DNA of 64,000 nucleotides from Myroides sp. WP-1 (GCF_014145635.1 NZ_JACHTC010000004.1:248001-312000); one strand, 5' to 3'. Numbered from the stretch's first letter, positions 23,040-31,570 are shown. Numbers and translations are program-made. Notes: generated by a model not told the origin, from the letters alone.

Positions 23040-23369
23040 ATGAACTGGATTTTATTAATTATCGGAGGTTTTTTTGAAGTAGGATTTACCTTTTGTTTGG
23101 GAAAGGCCAATGAAACAAAGGGAACAGAGTCAATGTGGTGGTACGGAGGCTTTTTGTTTGCATTAGTTATGAGTATGGGACTGTTGATGAAAGCTACTCA
23201 AACGTTGCCATTGGGGACTGCGTATGCGGTTTGGACAGGAATAGGAGCAGTAGGAACTGTTCTGGTTGGAATTTTTGTTTTTAAGGATCCCTCTACTTTT
23301 TGGCGCTTGTTCTTTATTGCTACTTTAATAGGTTCTATTATTGGATTAAAAGTGGTTTCTGCTACTTAA
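23040..23369 (+). CDS. SMR-family transporter (SugE/Gdx-like)
   Basis: Encodes 109 residues with four transmembrane helices. The essential SMR glutamate is Glu13 in GGFFEVGFTFCLG, and the family core is LPLGTAYAVWTGIGAVGTVLVG. Small multidrug resistance proteins work as dual-topology dimers exchanging protons for quaternary ammonium compounds or guanidinium. The short length and GG before Glu fit the SugE/Gdx side, but substrate cannot be fixed from sequence. I see no guanidine-riboswitch-like element in the short upstream space. Confidence 0.88.
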   Translation: MNWILLIIGGFFEVGFTFCLGKANETKGTESMWWYGGFLFALVMSMGLLMKATQTLPLGTAYAVWTGIGAVGTVLVGIFVFKDPSTFWRLFFIATLIGSIIGLKVVSAT

Positions 23370-23396
23370 CGAATTAGAGTGCTTTACGGCTTATCA

Positions 23397-23427
23397 TTGC
23401 AATTATTTCTTTTTTTATTTATATTTG
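23397..23427 (+). promoter_or_regulatory. Promoter of the META lipoprotein gene
   Basis: TTG (23397-23399), 20-bp spacer and TATATTTG (23420-23427) match the Bacteroidota promoter consensus. The start should be about 30 bp before the ATG at 23466. Confidence 0.75.
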
Positions 23428-23465
23428 GTTCATTAAAATAAATAAAAGATTTAAAAATTGCAAAA

Positions 23466-23972
23466 ATGAAAAAAATTAAATTTTTAACGGTTGGGTTAAT
23501 GGCTTTAGCTTTAACAGCTTGTAATGAGAAGAAGAGCACTGAAAAGGCACCCGAAACTGTGGAAGAACCTGTGGTAGAGACAGCAGTAATAACTAAAGCA
23601 AAGTTGTTCGGAAGTTGGGAGCTGATTGCAATTCACACAGAGGAAACAACAGATAAAAAAATAGAAGATTTATTTCCAGGGAAAAGACCAACCTTGAGCT
23701 TTGAAGGAAATTTAATGGTTCACGGAAATGATGGATGTAACAATCTAAATGTAGAATACGAAATTAAAGAGAACAACGGAATTGTTATTGGAGATAAATT
23801 AGCTTCGACGCGTATGTTCTGTGATGGAGTTTCTGACTTTGCTTTTACAAAAGGATTGACTGAAGTAACGAATTACGAAATTACCGAGAGTGCTTTAATC
23901 TTTAAAAAAGGAGATCAAGTGGTAATGGAGTTTAAACAAATATCACCGGATATTCAACCAGAAGTGAAATAA
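23466..23972 (+). CDS. META-domain lipoprotein (HslJ-like)
   Basis: Encodes 168 residues. The lipobox is LTAC (Cys19). A short acidic linker is followed by a META domain at ~45-160, with FGSWELIAI at its start, NDGCNNLNVEYEI and ASTRMFCDG, the two conserved Cys-containing motifs, and a final strand ALIFKKGDQVVMEFKQI. META/HslJ domains are found in outer-membrane or periplasmic stress proteins; mechanism is unclear. It has its own promoter and terminator. Confidence 0.88.
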   Translation: MKKIKFLTVGLMALALTACNEKKSTEKAPETVEEPVVETAVITKAKLFGSWELIAIHTEETTDKKIEDLFPGKRPTLSFEGNLMVHGNDGCNNLNVEYEIKENNGIVIGDKLASTRMFCDGVSDFAFTKGLTEVTNYEITESALIFKKGDQVVMEFKQISPDIQPEVK

Positions 23973-23989
23973 AATAAAATTTGAAATAC

Positions 23990-24023
23990 AAAAAAAGCGA
24001 CGTTTCTTATCGTCGCTTTTTTT
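23990..24023. terminator. Bidirectional terminator
   Basis: A7-GCGACG and CGTCGC-T7 form a 13-bp stem with an 8-nt loop. It serves the META lipoprotein gene on the plus strand and the convergent gene ending at 24031. Confidence 0.9.
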
Positions 24024-24030
24024 GTGCTTT

Positions 24031-25476
24031 TTATTTGGTATAGCCAAAGAGTTCTTTTTCTTTAATCATTGTTGCAATTCCCGGAGGAAGTTTGTTTTCC
24101 CATCCTTCTTCTTTGCATTGTAAGGCACGGAGAACATCGCGTGAAAAAATGTCTAAATTACTTAATTCGTAATTTTCAATATCGATGATTTGATTGTTCT
24201 TTTTAAAGAATTTGTACAATTCTTTAATGTGTAAATCAACTTTTAGATTCGTAGAATTGATGATGTTTCCATCTGTATCTCGCATCGGATAGAGGTATAT
24301 TCTCATCTGATTGCGGAATAATTTTCCTAGTGCTTCTAAAATTCCACCTGTTAAGTTCGCATAGTATTTTTCTTCAAAAATATTAAGCAAACTACTAACA
24401 CCCATTGACAGTGCTATTTTTTCTGTCGTATATCTTGAGAAATAAGCCGTTAGTTTATAGTATTCTTGAAAGTTTGAGATCATTACGGTCTGACCTAATG
24501 AACACAACAAATCTGCACGGTGTAAGAAGTCATTTTCGTCTAGATCTCCTTCCATCAATAAATTGGATAAAGTGATTTCGAAAATAACGATGGTATCTTG
24601 ACGAAGCAATTGGTTTTCACTAATAAAAGAATCCAATGCCTTTTTGTACATATTCATGTTTACTAAAGTAACAGGACGGAAACTTCCGCGCAAGGCCAGA
24701 ATATTTTTTCGGTACAATTCGTTGGCAGCCAATCTACTTTGTCCGTCAGGACCAAACATAACCGCTTCGGTCATTCCGTTCTTTACCAAGAGTAAACTCA
24801 TCAAGCGGTTGTCAATATGGGCAAATAAGTGCCCCGTAAAACTGATACTGTCAATTTCTATTTGATCGCGATCTAAGTGATCATAAAGACAACTGATTAG
24901 CTTTTTAGGTTCATGGTGTTGGTAATACGCCCCATAAATAAGGTTTACGCCCAAGATACCCAAAGTTTCCTGTTGAAGTTTAGAATCAGTTTCTTTAAAT
25001 TGAATATGAAGGATTATTTTACTGTAAGGTTCATTCGGTGCTGTTTGAAAGATGATTCCCACCCAACCGTGTCCTTTGTTCTTTTTGGCATAGTCAATGG
25101 TTGCTACTGTATTAGCATAACTAAAAAAAGTTTTAGTTGGATTTTCAGCACGGGGAATACGATCCTCAATTTTCTTGGTTTCATAGTCCAACATCTTGTT
25201 CAAACGACTTTCAGTTACATAACGTCCGTCGTCTTCTACACTATAAATGGCATCGCTAAAAGATTTGTCATAAGCCGACATGGCTTTGGCAACTGTTCGA
25301 GATGAGCCGCCTGCTCTAAAGAAATGACGCACGGTTTCTTGACCTGCACCGATTTCAGCAAATGTTCCGTAAATATTATGGTTGAGGTTTATGCGGAGTG
25401 CCTTATCCGAAATAGCAGGTTGATGTTCTATAATTCGATCCCCTTCTAATACTAAATCTTCTGCAAAATGTTCCAT
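24031..25476 (-). CDS. Conserved Bacteroidota protein of unknown function (about 480 aa)
   Basis: Encodes 481 residues, soluble, without signal peptide. Distinct, well-ordered stretches include NHNIYGTFAEIGAGQETVRHFFRAGGSS near the N-terminus, TLGVNLIYGA in the middle, AVMFGPDGQ and LALRGSFRPVTLVNM, and a late segment TGGILEALGKLFRNQMRIYLYP. From memory, close homologues are widespread in Flavobacteriia and are sometimes labelled nicotinate-nucleotide adenylyltransferase. I see no HxGH nucleotidyltransferase motif here, so I do not accept that label. Likely a housekeeping protein; function unknown. Confidence 0.6.
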   Translation of the reverse strand: MEHFAEDLVLEGDRIIEHQPAISDKALRINLNHNIYGTFAEIGAGQETVRHFFRAGGSSRTVAKAMSAYDKSFSDAIYSVEDDGRYVTESRLNKMLDYETKKIEDRIPRAENPTKTFFSYANTVATIDYAKKNKGHGWVGIIFQTAPNEPYSKIILHIQFKETDSKLQQETLGILGVNLIYGAYYQHHEPKKLISCLYDHLDRDQIEIDSISFTGHLFAHIDNRLMSLLLVKNGMTEAVMFGPDGQSRLAANELYRKNILALRGSFRPVTLVNMNMYKKALDSFISENQLLRQDTIVIFEITLSNLLMEGDLDENDFLHRADLLCSLGQTVMISNFQEYYKLTAYFSRYTTEKIALSMGVSSLLNIFEEKYYANLTGGILEALGKLFRNQMRIYLYPMRDTDGNIINSTNLKVDLHIKELYKFFKKNNQIIDIENYELSNLDIFSRDVLRALQCKEEGWENKLPPGIATMIKEKELFGYTK

Positions 25477-25533
25477 TTATTAGCTTTTGAAACAAAGTAA
25501 CAAATTCTATACAACAAAAAAAAAGATAAAGTG

Positions 25534-25541
25534 TACTTTTG
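25534..25541 (+). promoter_or_regulatory. -7 box TACTTTTG of the PhnP-like gene
   Basis: TACTTTTG fits TAnnTTTG and lies 18 bp before the TTG start at 25560. No -33 TTG at the usual spacing. Confidence 0.4.
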
Positions 25542-25559
25542 TATAAAAAGGAATAGGTT

Positions 25560-26327
25560 TTGGAAATACGATTTTTAGGAACAGGTACTTCTCAAGGAGT
25601 TCCTGTAATAGCGGTGGATCACCCAGTAGGTAAGAGTTTGGATAAACGCGATCATCGATTGCGTACCTCTGCTTTGATTACGTGGGATGATTTAACCCTT
25701 TTGATTGACTGTGGTCCTGATTTTAGACAGCAAATGTTACAGGCTGAATGCTCGTATCTAGACGGGATTTTGTTTACGCATGAACACGCAGATCACATTG
25801 CAGGATTAGATGAAATACGCCCTTTAACTTTTTTATATGGACCTATGCCTCTTTATGCATCAGAACGTGTAATGAACGCGCTAGAAAGAAGATATGAATA
25901 TATCTTTACGACAGAAAATCGCTATCCTGGGGCACCTAGTGTACAGCCAACTATCATTAGTGAAAATGAAACCTTCTATATCAAAGGCAAACCAATTATT
26001 CCTCTTGCTATTCAACATGGAGACTTACCTATTCTGGGTTTTCGATTAGGAGATTTAGTGTATATAACGGATGCAAAGTTTATAGAGGAAAAAGAAATCG
26101 AAAAAATAAAAGGCTGTAGCGTTTTGGTTGTAAATGCCTTGCGAATCAAAGAACATCCCACTCATTTTAATCTAGAGGAGGCATTGGCGTTTATCGAAAA
26201 AATCAATCCTCGTCAAGCCTATCTAATTCATATTTCTCAAGATCTAGGTTTTTGCGAAGAAATCGAAAAGATATTGCCAAAAAATGTATCTTTGGCTTAC
26301 GATGAACAACAAATAAAACTACCATAA
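25560..26327 (+). CDS. PhnP-like MBL-fold metallo-hydrolase, TTG start
   Basis: Encodes 255 residues. The metal-binding motif is THEHADH (His74, His76, Asp78, His79), with further metal ligands in IQHGD (about 157-161) and ITDAKF. The N-terminus MEIRFLGTGTSQGVPV is the family standard and fixes the start at TTG 25560, since an in-frame stop lies at 25554-25556 and no ATG is available. PhnP-type enzymes are phosphodiesterases acting on cyclic phosphates. The next gene starts 2 bp after its stop. Confidence 0.88.
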   Translation: MEIRFLGTGTSQGVPVIAVDHPVGKSLDKRDHRLRTSALITWDDLTLLIDCGPDFRQQMLQAECSYLDGILFTHEHADHIAGLDEIRPLTFLYGPMPLYASERVMNALERRYEYIFTTENRYPGAPSVQPTIISENETFYIKGKPIIPLAIQHGDLPILGFRLGDLVYITDAKFIEEKEIEKIKGCSVLVVNALRIKEHPTHFNLEEALAFIEKINPRQAYLIHISQDLGFCEEIEKILPKNVSLAYDEQQIKLP

Positions 26328-26329
26328 AC

Positions 26330-26824
26330 ATGAGACATAAAGTCTTTTTTTACCTTTTTGTATTTTCAATCTTAATCATAGCCTTGTTGTACAATACAAA
26401 TCGTAATATGATGAAGTCTGAAGAAAAGAAAATCGAAATAGCCCACAAGCGCATTGCAATTGTGCGAGATTCTTTGAAATTAGCTTCTAAAGAATTAAAC
26501 GATGCGAAATACTTCACGTTAGATTACAATAACGATGCACAAGAGTATTTCAATTTTCAAACTCTTGATCAGGATGTTGACAAAATCCGCGAAGAAATTT
26601 TAGCACTTAACCACCTTGAAACAGGTAATCCCCTAGTACCTTATGGTGCAATGAACGGACAAAAGTGTATTATTAATAAAGTTCAGTTTATTAATCATCG
26701 ATGGATTATTGCTGATTTTTACTCTGGAGAAGTTCACGGAGAAGTATTGATTAAATACTTTTACGATCCAGCAAAACCAACTAATTTTTCAACTATAGAA
26801 ACTGTTTTGTATTCAACACACTAA
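26330..26824 (+). CDS. Membrane-anchored hypothetical protein
   Basis: Encodes 164 residues. One N-terminal transmembrane helix (about 5-22, FFYLFVFSILIIALLY) is followed by a Lys/Glu-rich helical segment, perhaps coiled coil, at ~28-75, and then a C-terminal beta-rich domain (INKVQFINHRWIIADFYSGEVHGEVLIKYFY). It is cotranscribed with the PhnP-like hydrolase upstream and a lipoprotein downstream. The type of protein is recognisable as a small flavobacterial membrane-tethered protein, but I do not know a function. Confidence 0.55.
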   Translation: MRHKVFFYLFVFSILIIALLYNTNRNMMKSEEKKIEIAHKRIAIVRDSLKLASKELNDAKYFTLDYNNDAQEYFNFQTLDQDVDKIREEILALNHLETGNPLVPYGAMNGQKCIINKVQFINHRWIIADFYSGEVHGEVLIKYFYDPAKPTNFSTIETVLYSTH

Positions 26825-26836
26825 AAAAATAATAGG

Positions 26837-27373
26837 ATGAGAAAAATTGGACTGGTATTAGGAGTACTCTTAGCTGTTAGTTTAGTTTCTTGTGATTTTA
26901 TTTTAAAGGATAATAAGCATAAATCTGAACGAGATAAAACAGTTGCAACTGATGGAGGAACCACAGTAATAGGAGATGAGGACGGGTATGGATGCGCTTA
27001 TTCTGCGGGTTATCGCTATAGTTACTTACTTACAGATTGCGTCCGCGTTTTTGAAGTAGGATTTCGTCTTAATCCCATTGAAGATGAAGGAAGCCAAGAG
27101 AATGATTTGGAAAATAACGAAGTAAGTTGCTTTGCACTCTTTTCGAAAGATGGCAAAGAAGCTGAAATTTTCTTGCCACAACAAGAAAAGAGTATTGTGC
27201 TTGAAAGCGATAAAACAAAAACAATCTACCTCAAAGACGGATGGCAATTGAATGTAGAAAAAGGAATGGTGCTTAAATTTAAAGATGAAATTAAGTTTAC
27301 TGCAGCTAAAACAATTGATCTTCAGTTGATTAATTCAGATCAGGCAATCGAAGGAGAAGAAGAGCTTTTTTAA
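26837..27373 (+). CDS. Lipoprotein of unknown function
   Basis: Encodes 178 residues. Lipobox SLVSC (Cys19). The mature part has two more cysteines in GCAYSAGYRYSYLLTDCVRVFEVGFRL, likely a disulfide, then a beta-rich domain with SKDGKEAEIFLPQQEKSIVLESD. It follows the membrane-anchored gene by 12 bp and ends the operon. The protein is not assigned to a known family. Confidence 0.6.
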   Translation: MRKIGLVLGVLLAVSLVSCDFILKDNKHKSERDKTVATDGGTTVIGDEDGYGCAYSAGYRYSYLLTDCVRVFEVGFRLNPIEDEGSQENDLENNEVSCFALFSKDGKEAEIFLPQQEKSIVLESDKTKTIYLKDGWQLNVEKGMVLKFKDEIKFTAAKTIDLQLINSDQAIEGEEELF

Positions 27374-27451
27374 GTGAATAACGGTTAACAGCAGATTTAA
27401 CTAGAATAGAGTATATACTCGCTTTAAAAAGAAATCTCATTGTACTTCACC

Positions 27452-28111
27452 TTATAACCAACTTTCGGCGTCATTGACAATGTATTGTAGGTCATTTAAA
27501 AACTCAGAGGTGTGATAACCATCAGCTATCGCATGATTGACATAGATAGACAGTGGAATCAGTGTTTTTTCTTGTTCTTGGTAAAATTTACCAAATCGAA
27601 TAATGGGTTTTAAAAAATCAGAATCATGTGAAGTATCTTGGCTAATGCTTTCGAAGCTGATCCAAGGAACACAAGATATAGGAACAAAATTAGAAGGGAG
27701 TCCAGGTTTTACCTTGATTCCCTTTACATTTTTATAGCGTTCGATATCGTTTAGAATGTTTTGATGAAAGATGTTGAAATTGGGGTGATAGTCACTCCAA
27801 AGATCCGAGAAGGTTTTATCATCTTCATGAAAGAGTGTAAACTGGGGAGATAGATAATCCCATGTACCTAATTGGCCTTCGTGTATACAAGTTCGAAGCG
27901 CTTCACTATTGTTTAAGGCTCGCATAATGGCATAGAGAAAACACGGAAAGAATTTGTATTCATTCCTTTTGTATAGACCGATGAGGATTGTAATATCAAT
28001 TTTAATACTAACCGTATATTTCGTTTTTAGAACATTGCGGTAGTAGTCGTAATAAGGGGTTCGATTCCATGTTTCTCGATCGATAGGAGTGAACGTAGGA
28101 AGTTGTGACAT
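27452..28111 (-). CDS. cat: Type A chloramphenicol O-acetyltransferase
   Basis: Encodes 219 residues, the length of CatA-type enzymes. The catalytic motif is VNHAIADGYH with His193 and the structural Asp, where the usual sequence is HHAVCDGFH; the first His is Asn here. VPISCVPWISFES corresponds to the CoA/Ser148 segment, and RTPYYDYYRNV is the N-terminal signature. It acetylates the 3-OH of chloramphenicol with acetyl-CoA in the cytoplasm. It is the second gene of an operon with an SseB-like gene, 3 bp apart. No mobile element borders it, suggesting an intrinsic gene. Confidence 0.85.
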   Translation of the reverse strand: MSQLPTFTPIDRETWNRTPYYDYYRNVLKTKYTVSIKIDITILIGLYKRNEYKFFPCFLYAIMRALNNSEALRTCIHEGQLGTWDYLSPQFTLFHEDDKTFSDLWSDYHPNFNIFHQNILNDIERYKNVKGIKVKPGLPSNFVPISCVPWISFESISQDTSHDSDFLKPIIRFGKFYQEQEKTLIPLSIYVNHAIADGYHTSEFLNDLQYIVNDAESWL

Positions 28112-28114
28112 CGT

Positions 28115-28882
28115 TTATTTTGTGTAAAAAGGTTGATCCTCTTTGTAGAAGAAGTCACTGAAATTACCGTTGGGCTCCAAGCGAATAATGTCAATATACT
28201 CTTCTTTCTTCAGATGAGGTTTGCATAAGTTAGAGATTACATCCGCAATTTCTTTAAATTCAGCACCGTTTTTTACTGCGCATTCTACTGCAAAAATATA
28301 GTGCGGTTTTTTGTCAATACGCTCATTAAAGGTCCATCCTAAATAAGCAGAAGAAACTGTAGCAATAGAGGCGAAAGTCTTTTTTAAGTCCTCTAATAAA
28401 GCGGTAGGTTCTACTTCTGGTTTGCCAATGAGTACCTGCATGTGAATATGAGCAACATCGTCTTGGATAAAGTTGAAAATAGATCCATTTAGCATGTCTG
28501 CTACTTCATTGGGAACAAGTTCTTTGTATACTTTAGAAAAAGGATTAACAACAATAGTATGTCCCATTGCTAATTCTAAAAAGGCTCTTCCGTTTACTTT
28601 CATGTAGTTCATCTCATCTTGGATCGCTCCTTGATCATAGATGTGCTTTGGCTCGGTAAAAACAGGGATTTGTTGATTTTCAAAAGTAATAATAGGCGCA
28701 TTGGCGTTGAAACTATTGGCTTCCTTGTTGGCATTATAGCCTTCTTTTACCAAAACATAAATGTCGTTTTTTAAAAATTTTTCGTAAAAAACAGTGCGAT
28801 ATTCTTTTATTGTCCCTGCTTTTTCTATAATATCTGCTAAAGGTAAGCTTTTATTGATCTTTACCTGTGTTGATTGAGTCAT
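28115..28882 (-). CDS. SseB-family protein
   Basis: Encodes 255 residues from ATG at 28882; an upstream in-frame TTG is less likely. The N-terminal half (FYEKFLKNDIYVLV, then NAPIITFENQQIPVFTEPKHI and GRAFLELAMGHTIVVNPFSKVYKELVP) is the SseB domain. The C-terminal half (VAHIHMQVLIGKPEVEP, ALLEDLKKTFASIATVSSAYLGWTF) resembles the SseB C-terminal domain. The family is named for serine sensitivity in E. coli; the molecular role is unknown. A minus-strand -7 box (TAAGTTTG) lies at 28907-28914. Confidence 0.8.
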   Translation of the reverse strand: MTQSTQVKINKSLPLADIIEKAGTIKEYRTVFYEKFLKNDIYVLVKEGYNANKEANSFNANAPIITFENQQIPVFTEPKHIYDQGAIQDEMNYMKVNGRAFLELAMGHTIVVNPFSKVYKELVPNEVADMLNGSIFNFIQDDVAHIHMQVLIGKPEVEPTALLEDLKKTFASIATVSSAYLGWTFNERIDKKPHYIFAVECAVKNGAEFKEIADVISNLCKPHLKKEEYIDIIRLEPNGNFSDFFYKEDQPFYTK

Positions 28883-28906
28883 AGTACCTAATTTGTCTTT
28901 GCTCCT

Positions 28907-28914
28907 CAAACTTA
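28907..28914 (-). promoter_or_regulatory. -7 box TAAGTTTG of the SseB-cat operon
   Basis: Minus-strand TAAGTTTG fits TAnnTTTG and lies 25 bp before the ATG at 28882, favouring that start. -33 TTG not evident. Confidence 0.4.
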
Positions 28915-29035
28915 CAATTAATTCTACTTTAAATACTTTAAAATAATCTTAAAGATTGTATGGGGGTGTTTCAAGTAGGTATATAGTTTTGACTCAGCTA
29001 TAGAATCTCAGCTGTTTTAAATTTTCATTTTGTTT

Positions 29036-29065
29036 TTGAGAATTTATTGCTTTCTTCTATCTTTG
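29036..29065 (+). promoter_or_regulatory. Consensus promoter of HMG-CoA lyase gene, almost no leader
   Basis: TTG (29036-29038), a 19-bp spacer and TATCTTTG (29058-29065) are a full match to the Bacteroidota promoter. The ATG is only 8 bp past the -7 box, so the mRNA should be leaderless or nearly so. Confidence 0.85.
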
Positions 29066-29072
29066 GAGCACT

Positions 29073-29939
29073 ATGAAACCAACAGTAAAAATTATAGAAT
29101 GTCCTCGCGATGCGATGCAAGGCATTAAAATGTTTATACCGACAGAAAAAAAAGTACAGTACTTACAGGCTTTATTGCGTGTAGGGTTTGATACAATTGA
29201 TTTCGGAAGTTTTGTGTCGGCAAAAGCCATTCCTCAAATGCAAGATACTGCTGAGGTGTTAGCTCAATTAGATTTGAGTAAGACACAGAGTAAGCTATTG
29301 GCAATTATCGCTAATACAAGAGGTGCTGAAGAGGCAGCGGAACACCGTGAGATTCAATATTTAGGTTTTCCTTTTTCTATTTCTGAGAATTTTCAGATGC
29401 GAAATACACATAAAACCATTGCGGAGTCTTTGGTGACACTACAAGAGATATTAGAAATTGCCAATAAAACGGATAAAGAGGTTGTGGCCTATCTTTCAAT
29501 GGGCTTTGGTAATCCTTATGGGGATCCATGGAATGTGGATATCGTAGGGGAATGGACAGAGCGCTTGGCCAAGATGGGAGTAAAGATTCTCTCTCTATCA
29601 GATACGGTTGGGAGTTCTACTCCAGAAGTGATCGATTATTTGTATAGCAATTTAATTCCCGCTTATCCAGAAATTGAATTTGGAGCACATTTACACACAA
29701 CACCAGACTCGTGGTTTGAGAAGATTGATGCAGCGTATAAAGCAGGTTGTTTGCGTTATGATGGAGCAATTAAAGGGTATGGAGGATGTCCGATGGCAAA
29801 AGATGATTTGACTGGAAATATGCCAACTGAAAAGATGTTGAGTTACTTCACTGCAAATAAGATAGATACTAATTTAAGTGCGATGTCTTTTGAAAGCGCG
29901 TATAACGAAGCGTTAAAAGTTTTTAATTTTTACCACTAG
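29073..29939 (+). CDS. Hydroxymethylglutaryl-CoA lyase
   Basis: Encodes 288 residues. HMG-CoA lyase motifs: VKIIECPRDAMQG (Arg and Asp of the active site), FGSFVSAKAIPQM, LSDTVGSSTPEVI, the metal-binding HxH in GAHLHTTPDSW, and the glycine-rich loop with Cys in GYGGCPMAKDDLTGNMPTE. It cleaves HMG-CoA to acetoacetate and acetyl-CoA in leucine breakdown. The PRDAMQ and LHTTPD segments differ from the classic PRDGLQ and CHDTYG but keep the catalytic residues. It is monocistronic with a consensus promoter. Confidence 0.9.
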   Translation: MKPTVKIIECPRDAMQGIKMFIPTEKKVQYLQALLRVGFDTIDFGSFVSAKAIPQMQDTAEVLAQLDLSKTQSKLLAIIANTRGAEEAAEHREIQYLGFPFSISENFQMRNTHKTIAESLVTLQEILEIANKTDKEVVAYLSMGFGNPYGDPWNVDIVGEWTERLAKMGVKILSLSDTVGSSTPEVIDYLYSNLIPAYPEIEFGAHLHTTPDSWFEKIDAAYKAGCLRYDGAIKGYGGCPMAKDDLTGNMPTEKMLSYFTANKIDTNLSAMSFESAYNEALKVFNFYH

Positions 29940-29965
29940 GATTTTTTTAGCTGAATAAAAAAAAC

Positions 29966-29997
29966 TAAATTTGCGTGCAATTCAACTACAATTGCAC
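29966..29997 (+). promoter_or_regulatory. guaB -7 box and leader hairpin
   Basis: TAAATTTG (29966-29973) fits TAnnTTTG. Directly after it, GTGCAATT-CAACTAC-AATTGCAC (29975-29997) is a perfect 8-bp stem with a 7-nt loop that ends on the base before the guaB ATG. It would form in the 5' leader or act as an operator. Confidence 0.6.
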
Positions 29998-31470
29998 ATG
30001 AAAGCACACACAACCAAAATCATCGGTCAAGGATTAACTTACGATGATGTTCTTTTAGTTCCAAATTATTCGGAAGTTTTACCACGCGAGGTAAGTTTAA
30101 AAACAAATTTTTCAAGAAATATTACGCTTAATGTTCCAATTGTATCTGCGGCGATGGATACGGTAACAGAAAGCGAAATGGCTATTGCTATTGCTCGAGA
30201 AGGAGGAATTGGAGTAATCCATAAAAATATGACCATTGAAGAGCAAGCGAAGGAAGTTCGAAAAGTGAAGCGCGCAGAATCAGGAATGATTATCGATCCT
30301 GTAACGCTACCTTTGACAGCAACAGTAGGGGATGCAAAAAAAGCTATGGCAGAGTATAGTATTGGAGGAATTCCGGTGGTAGATGAACATGGCGTTTTAA
30401 AAGGTATTATCACGAACAGAGATATGCGTTTTGAAAAGGAAAATGCAAAACCTATTACAGAGGTAATGACAAAAGAAAATCTTGTAACTGCTGCGGAAGG
30501 AACGACATTAGAGCAAGCAGAAGGTATTTTACAAGAAAATAAAATTGAGAAATTACCTGTAGTCAATACAGATTATAAATTGGTGGGGTTAATTACATTT
30601 AGAGATATCACTAAATTGACATTAAAACCCAATGCAAATAAAGATCAATTTGGTCGTTTACGCGTTGCAGCGGCTTTAGGTGTTACAGCGGATACGGTAG
30701 AGCGTGCAACAGCTTTAGTAAAAGCAGGTGTTGACGCTTTAATTATCGATACTGCTCACGGACATTCACAAGGTGTTGTAGGTGCATTGAAATCAGTTAA
30801 ACAAGCTTTCCCGGAAATTGATGTAGTTGTAGGTAATATTGCTACGCCAGAAGCTGCTTTATACTTAGTAGAAGCAGGTGCTGATGCTGTAAAAGTAGGA
30901 ATTGGTCCTGGATCAATTTGTACTACACGTGTTGTAGCAGGTGTTGGATTTCCTCAATTTTCTGCAATAATGGAAGTTGCAGCTGCATTAAAAGGAACAG
31001 GTGTTCCTGTTATCGGAGATGGTGGTTTACGCTATACAGGTGATATCCCTAAGGCTATCGGAGCGGGTGCTGACTGTGTTATGTTAGGATCGATGCTTGC
31101 TGGTACCAAAGAATCTCCAGGGGAAACAATTATCTTTGAAGGAAGAAAATTCAAGGCATATCGCGGAATGGGATCTGTAGCTGCAATGAAGCAAGGGTCT
31201 AAAGATCGTTATTTCCAAGATGTAGAGGATGATGTGAAAAAATTAGTTCCAGAAGGAATTGAAGGTCGCGTTCCATACAAAGGAGAATTAAACGAAAGTA
31301 TGTTACAATTTATCGGTGGTTTACGTGCAGGTATGGGGTACTGTGGTGCAAAAGATATTCCGACGCTACAAGAAGTAGCTCGTTTTGTGCAATTGACTGC
31401 TTCAGGTATTGGAGAAAGCCACCCGCATAATATTACTATTACAAAATCAGCTCCGAATTATTCAAGATAA
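29998..31470 (+). CDS. guaB: Inosine-5'-monophosphate dehydrogenase
   Basis: Encodes 490 residues from ATG at 29998, chosen because the promoter box and hairpin lie just before it. [17 protein letters not shown] at the N-terminus, two CBS domains (~95-215), the catalytic Cys in [15 protein letters not shown] (about 305), and the flap region with [17 protein letters not shown] are typical. It oxidises IMP to XMP with NAD+, the committed step of GMP synthesis. Its leader has a hairpin that could regulate translation or transcription. Two terminators in tandem follow. Confidence 0.97.
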   Translation: MKAHTTKIIGQGLTYDDVLLVPNYSEVLPREVSLKTNFSRNITLNVPIVSAAMDTVTESEMAIAIAREGGIGVIHKNMTIEEQAKEVRKVKRAESGMIIDPVTLPLTATVGDAKKAMAEYSIGGIPVVDEHGVLKGIITNRDMRFEKENAKPITEVMTKENLVTAAEGTTLEQAEGILQENKIEKLPVVNTDYKLVGLITFRDITKLTLKPNANKDQFGRLRVAAALGVTADTVERATALVKAGVDALIIDTAHGHSQGVVGALKSVKQAFPEIDVVVGNIATPEAALYLVEAGADAVKVGIGPGSICTTRVVAGVGFPQFSAIMEVAAALKGTGVPVIGDGGLRYTGDIPKAIGAGADCVMLGSMLAGTKESPGETIIFEGRKFKAYRGMGSVAAMKQGSKDRYFQDVEDDVKKLVPEGIEGRVPYKGELNESMLQFIGGLRAGMGYCGAKDIPTLQEVARFVQLTASGIGESHPHNITITKSAPNYSR

Positions 31471-31491
31471 TTTTTCGGATTTACTAAATAT

Positions 31492-31523
31492 AAAAAGCTA
31501 TAACGCTCTGTTATAGCTTTTTT
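31492..31523 (+). terminator. First terminator after guaB
   Basis: AAAAAGCTATAAC and GTTATAGCTTTTT form a perfect 13-bp stem with loop GCTCT, followed by TTTT. Confidence 0.92.
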
Positions 31524-31534
31524 GTGTGCAATAG

Positions 31535-31570
31535 AAAAACGCCTTTACTTTTGTAAAGGCGTTTTTTTTT
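31535..31570. terminator. Second terminator after guaB
   Basis: AAAAACGCCTTTAC and GTAAAGGCGTTTTT form a perfect 14-bp stem with a TTTT loop and a long T run after. It may also serve the convergent gene ending at 31722. Confidence 0.9.

Noticed and set aside
23370-23396. Guanidine riboswitch near the SugE/Gdx-like gene
   Set aside because: No riboswitch-like structure is present upstream of 23040, and the space is too short.
30066-30566. Long antisense open frame inside guaB
   Set aside because: It lies entirely in guaB and its sequence is the low-complexity shadow of that gene.
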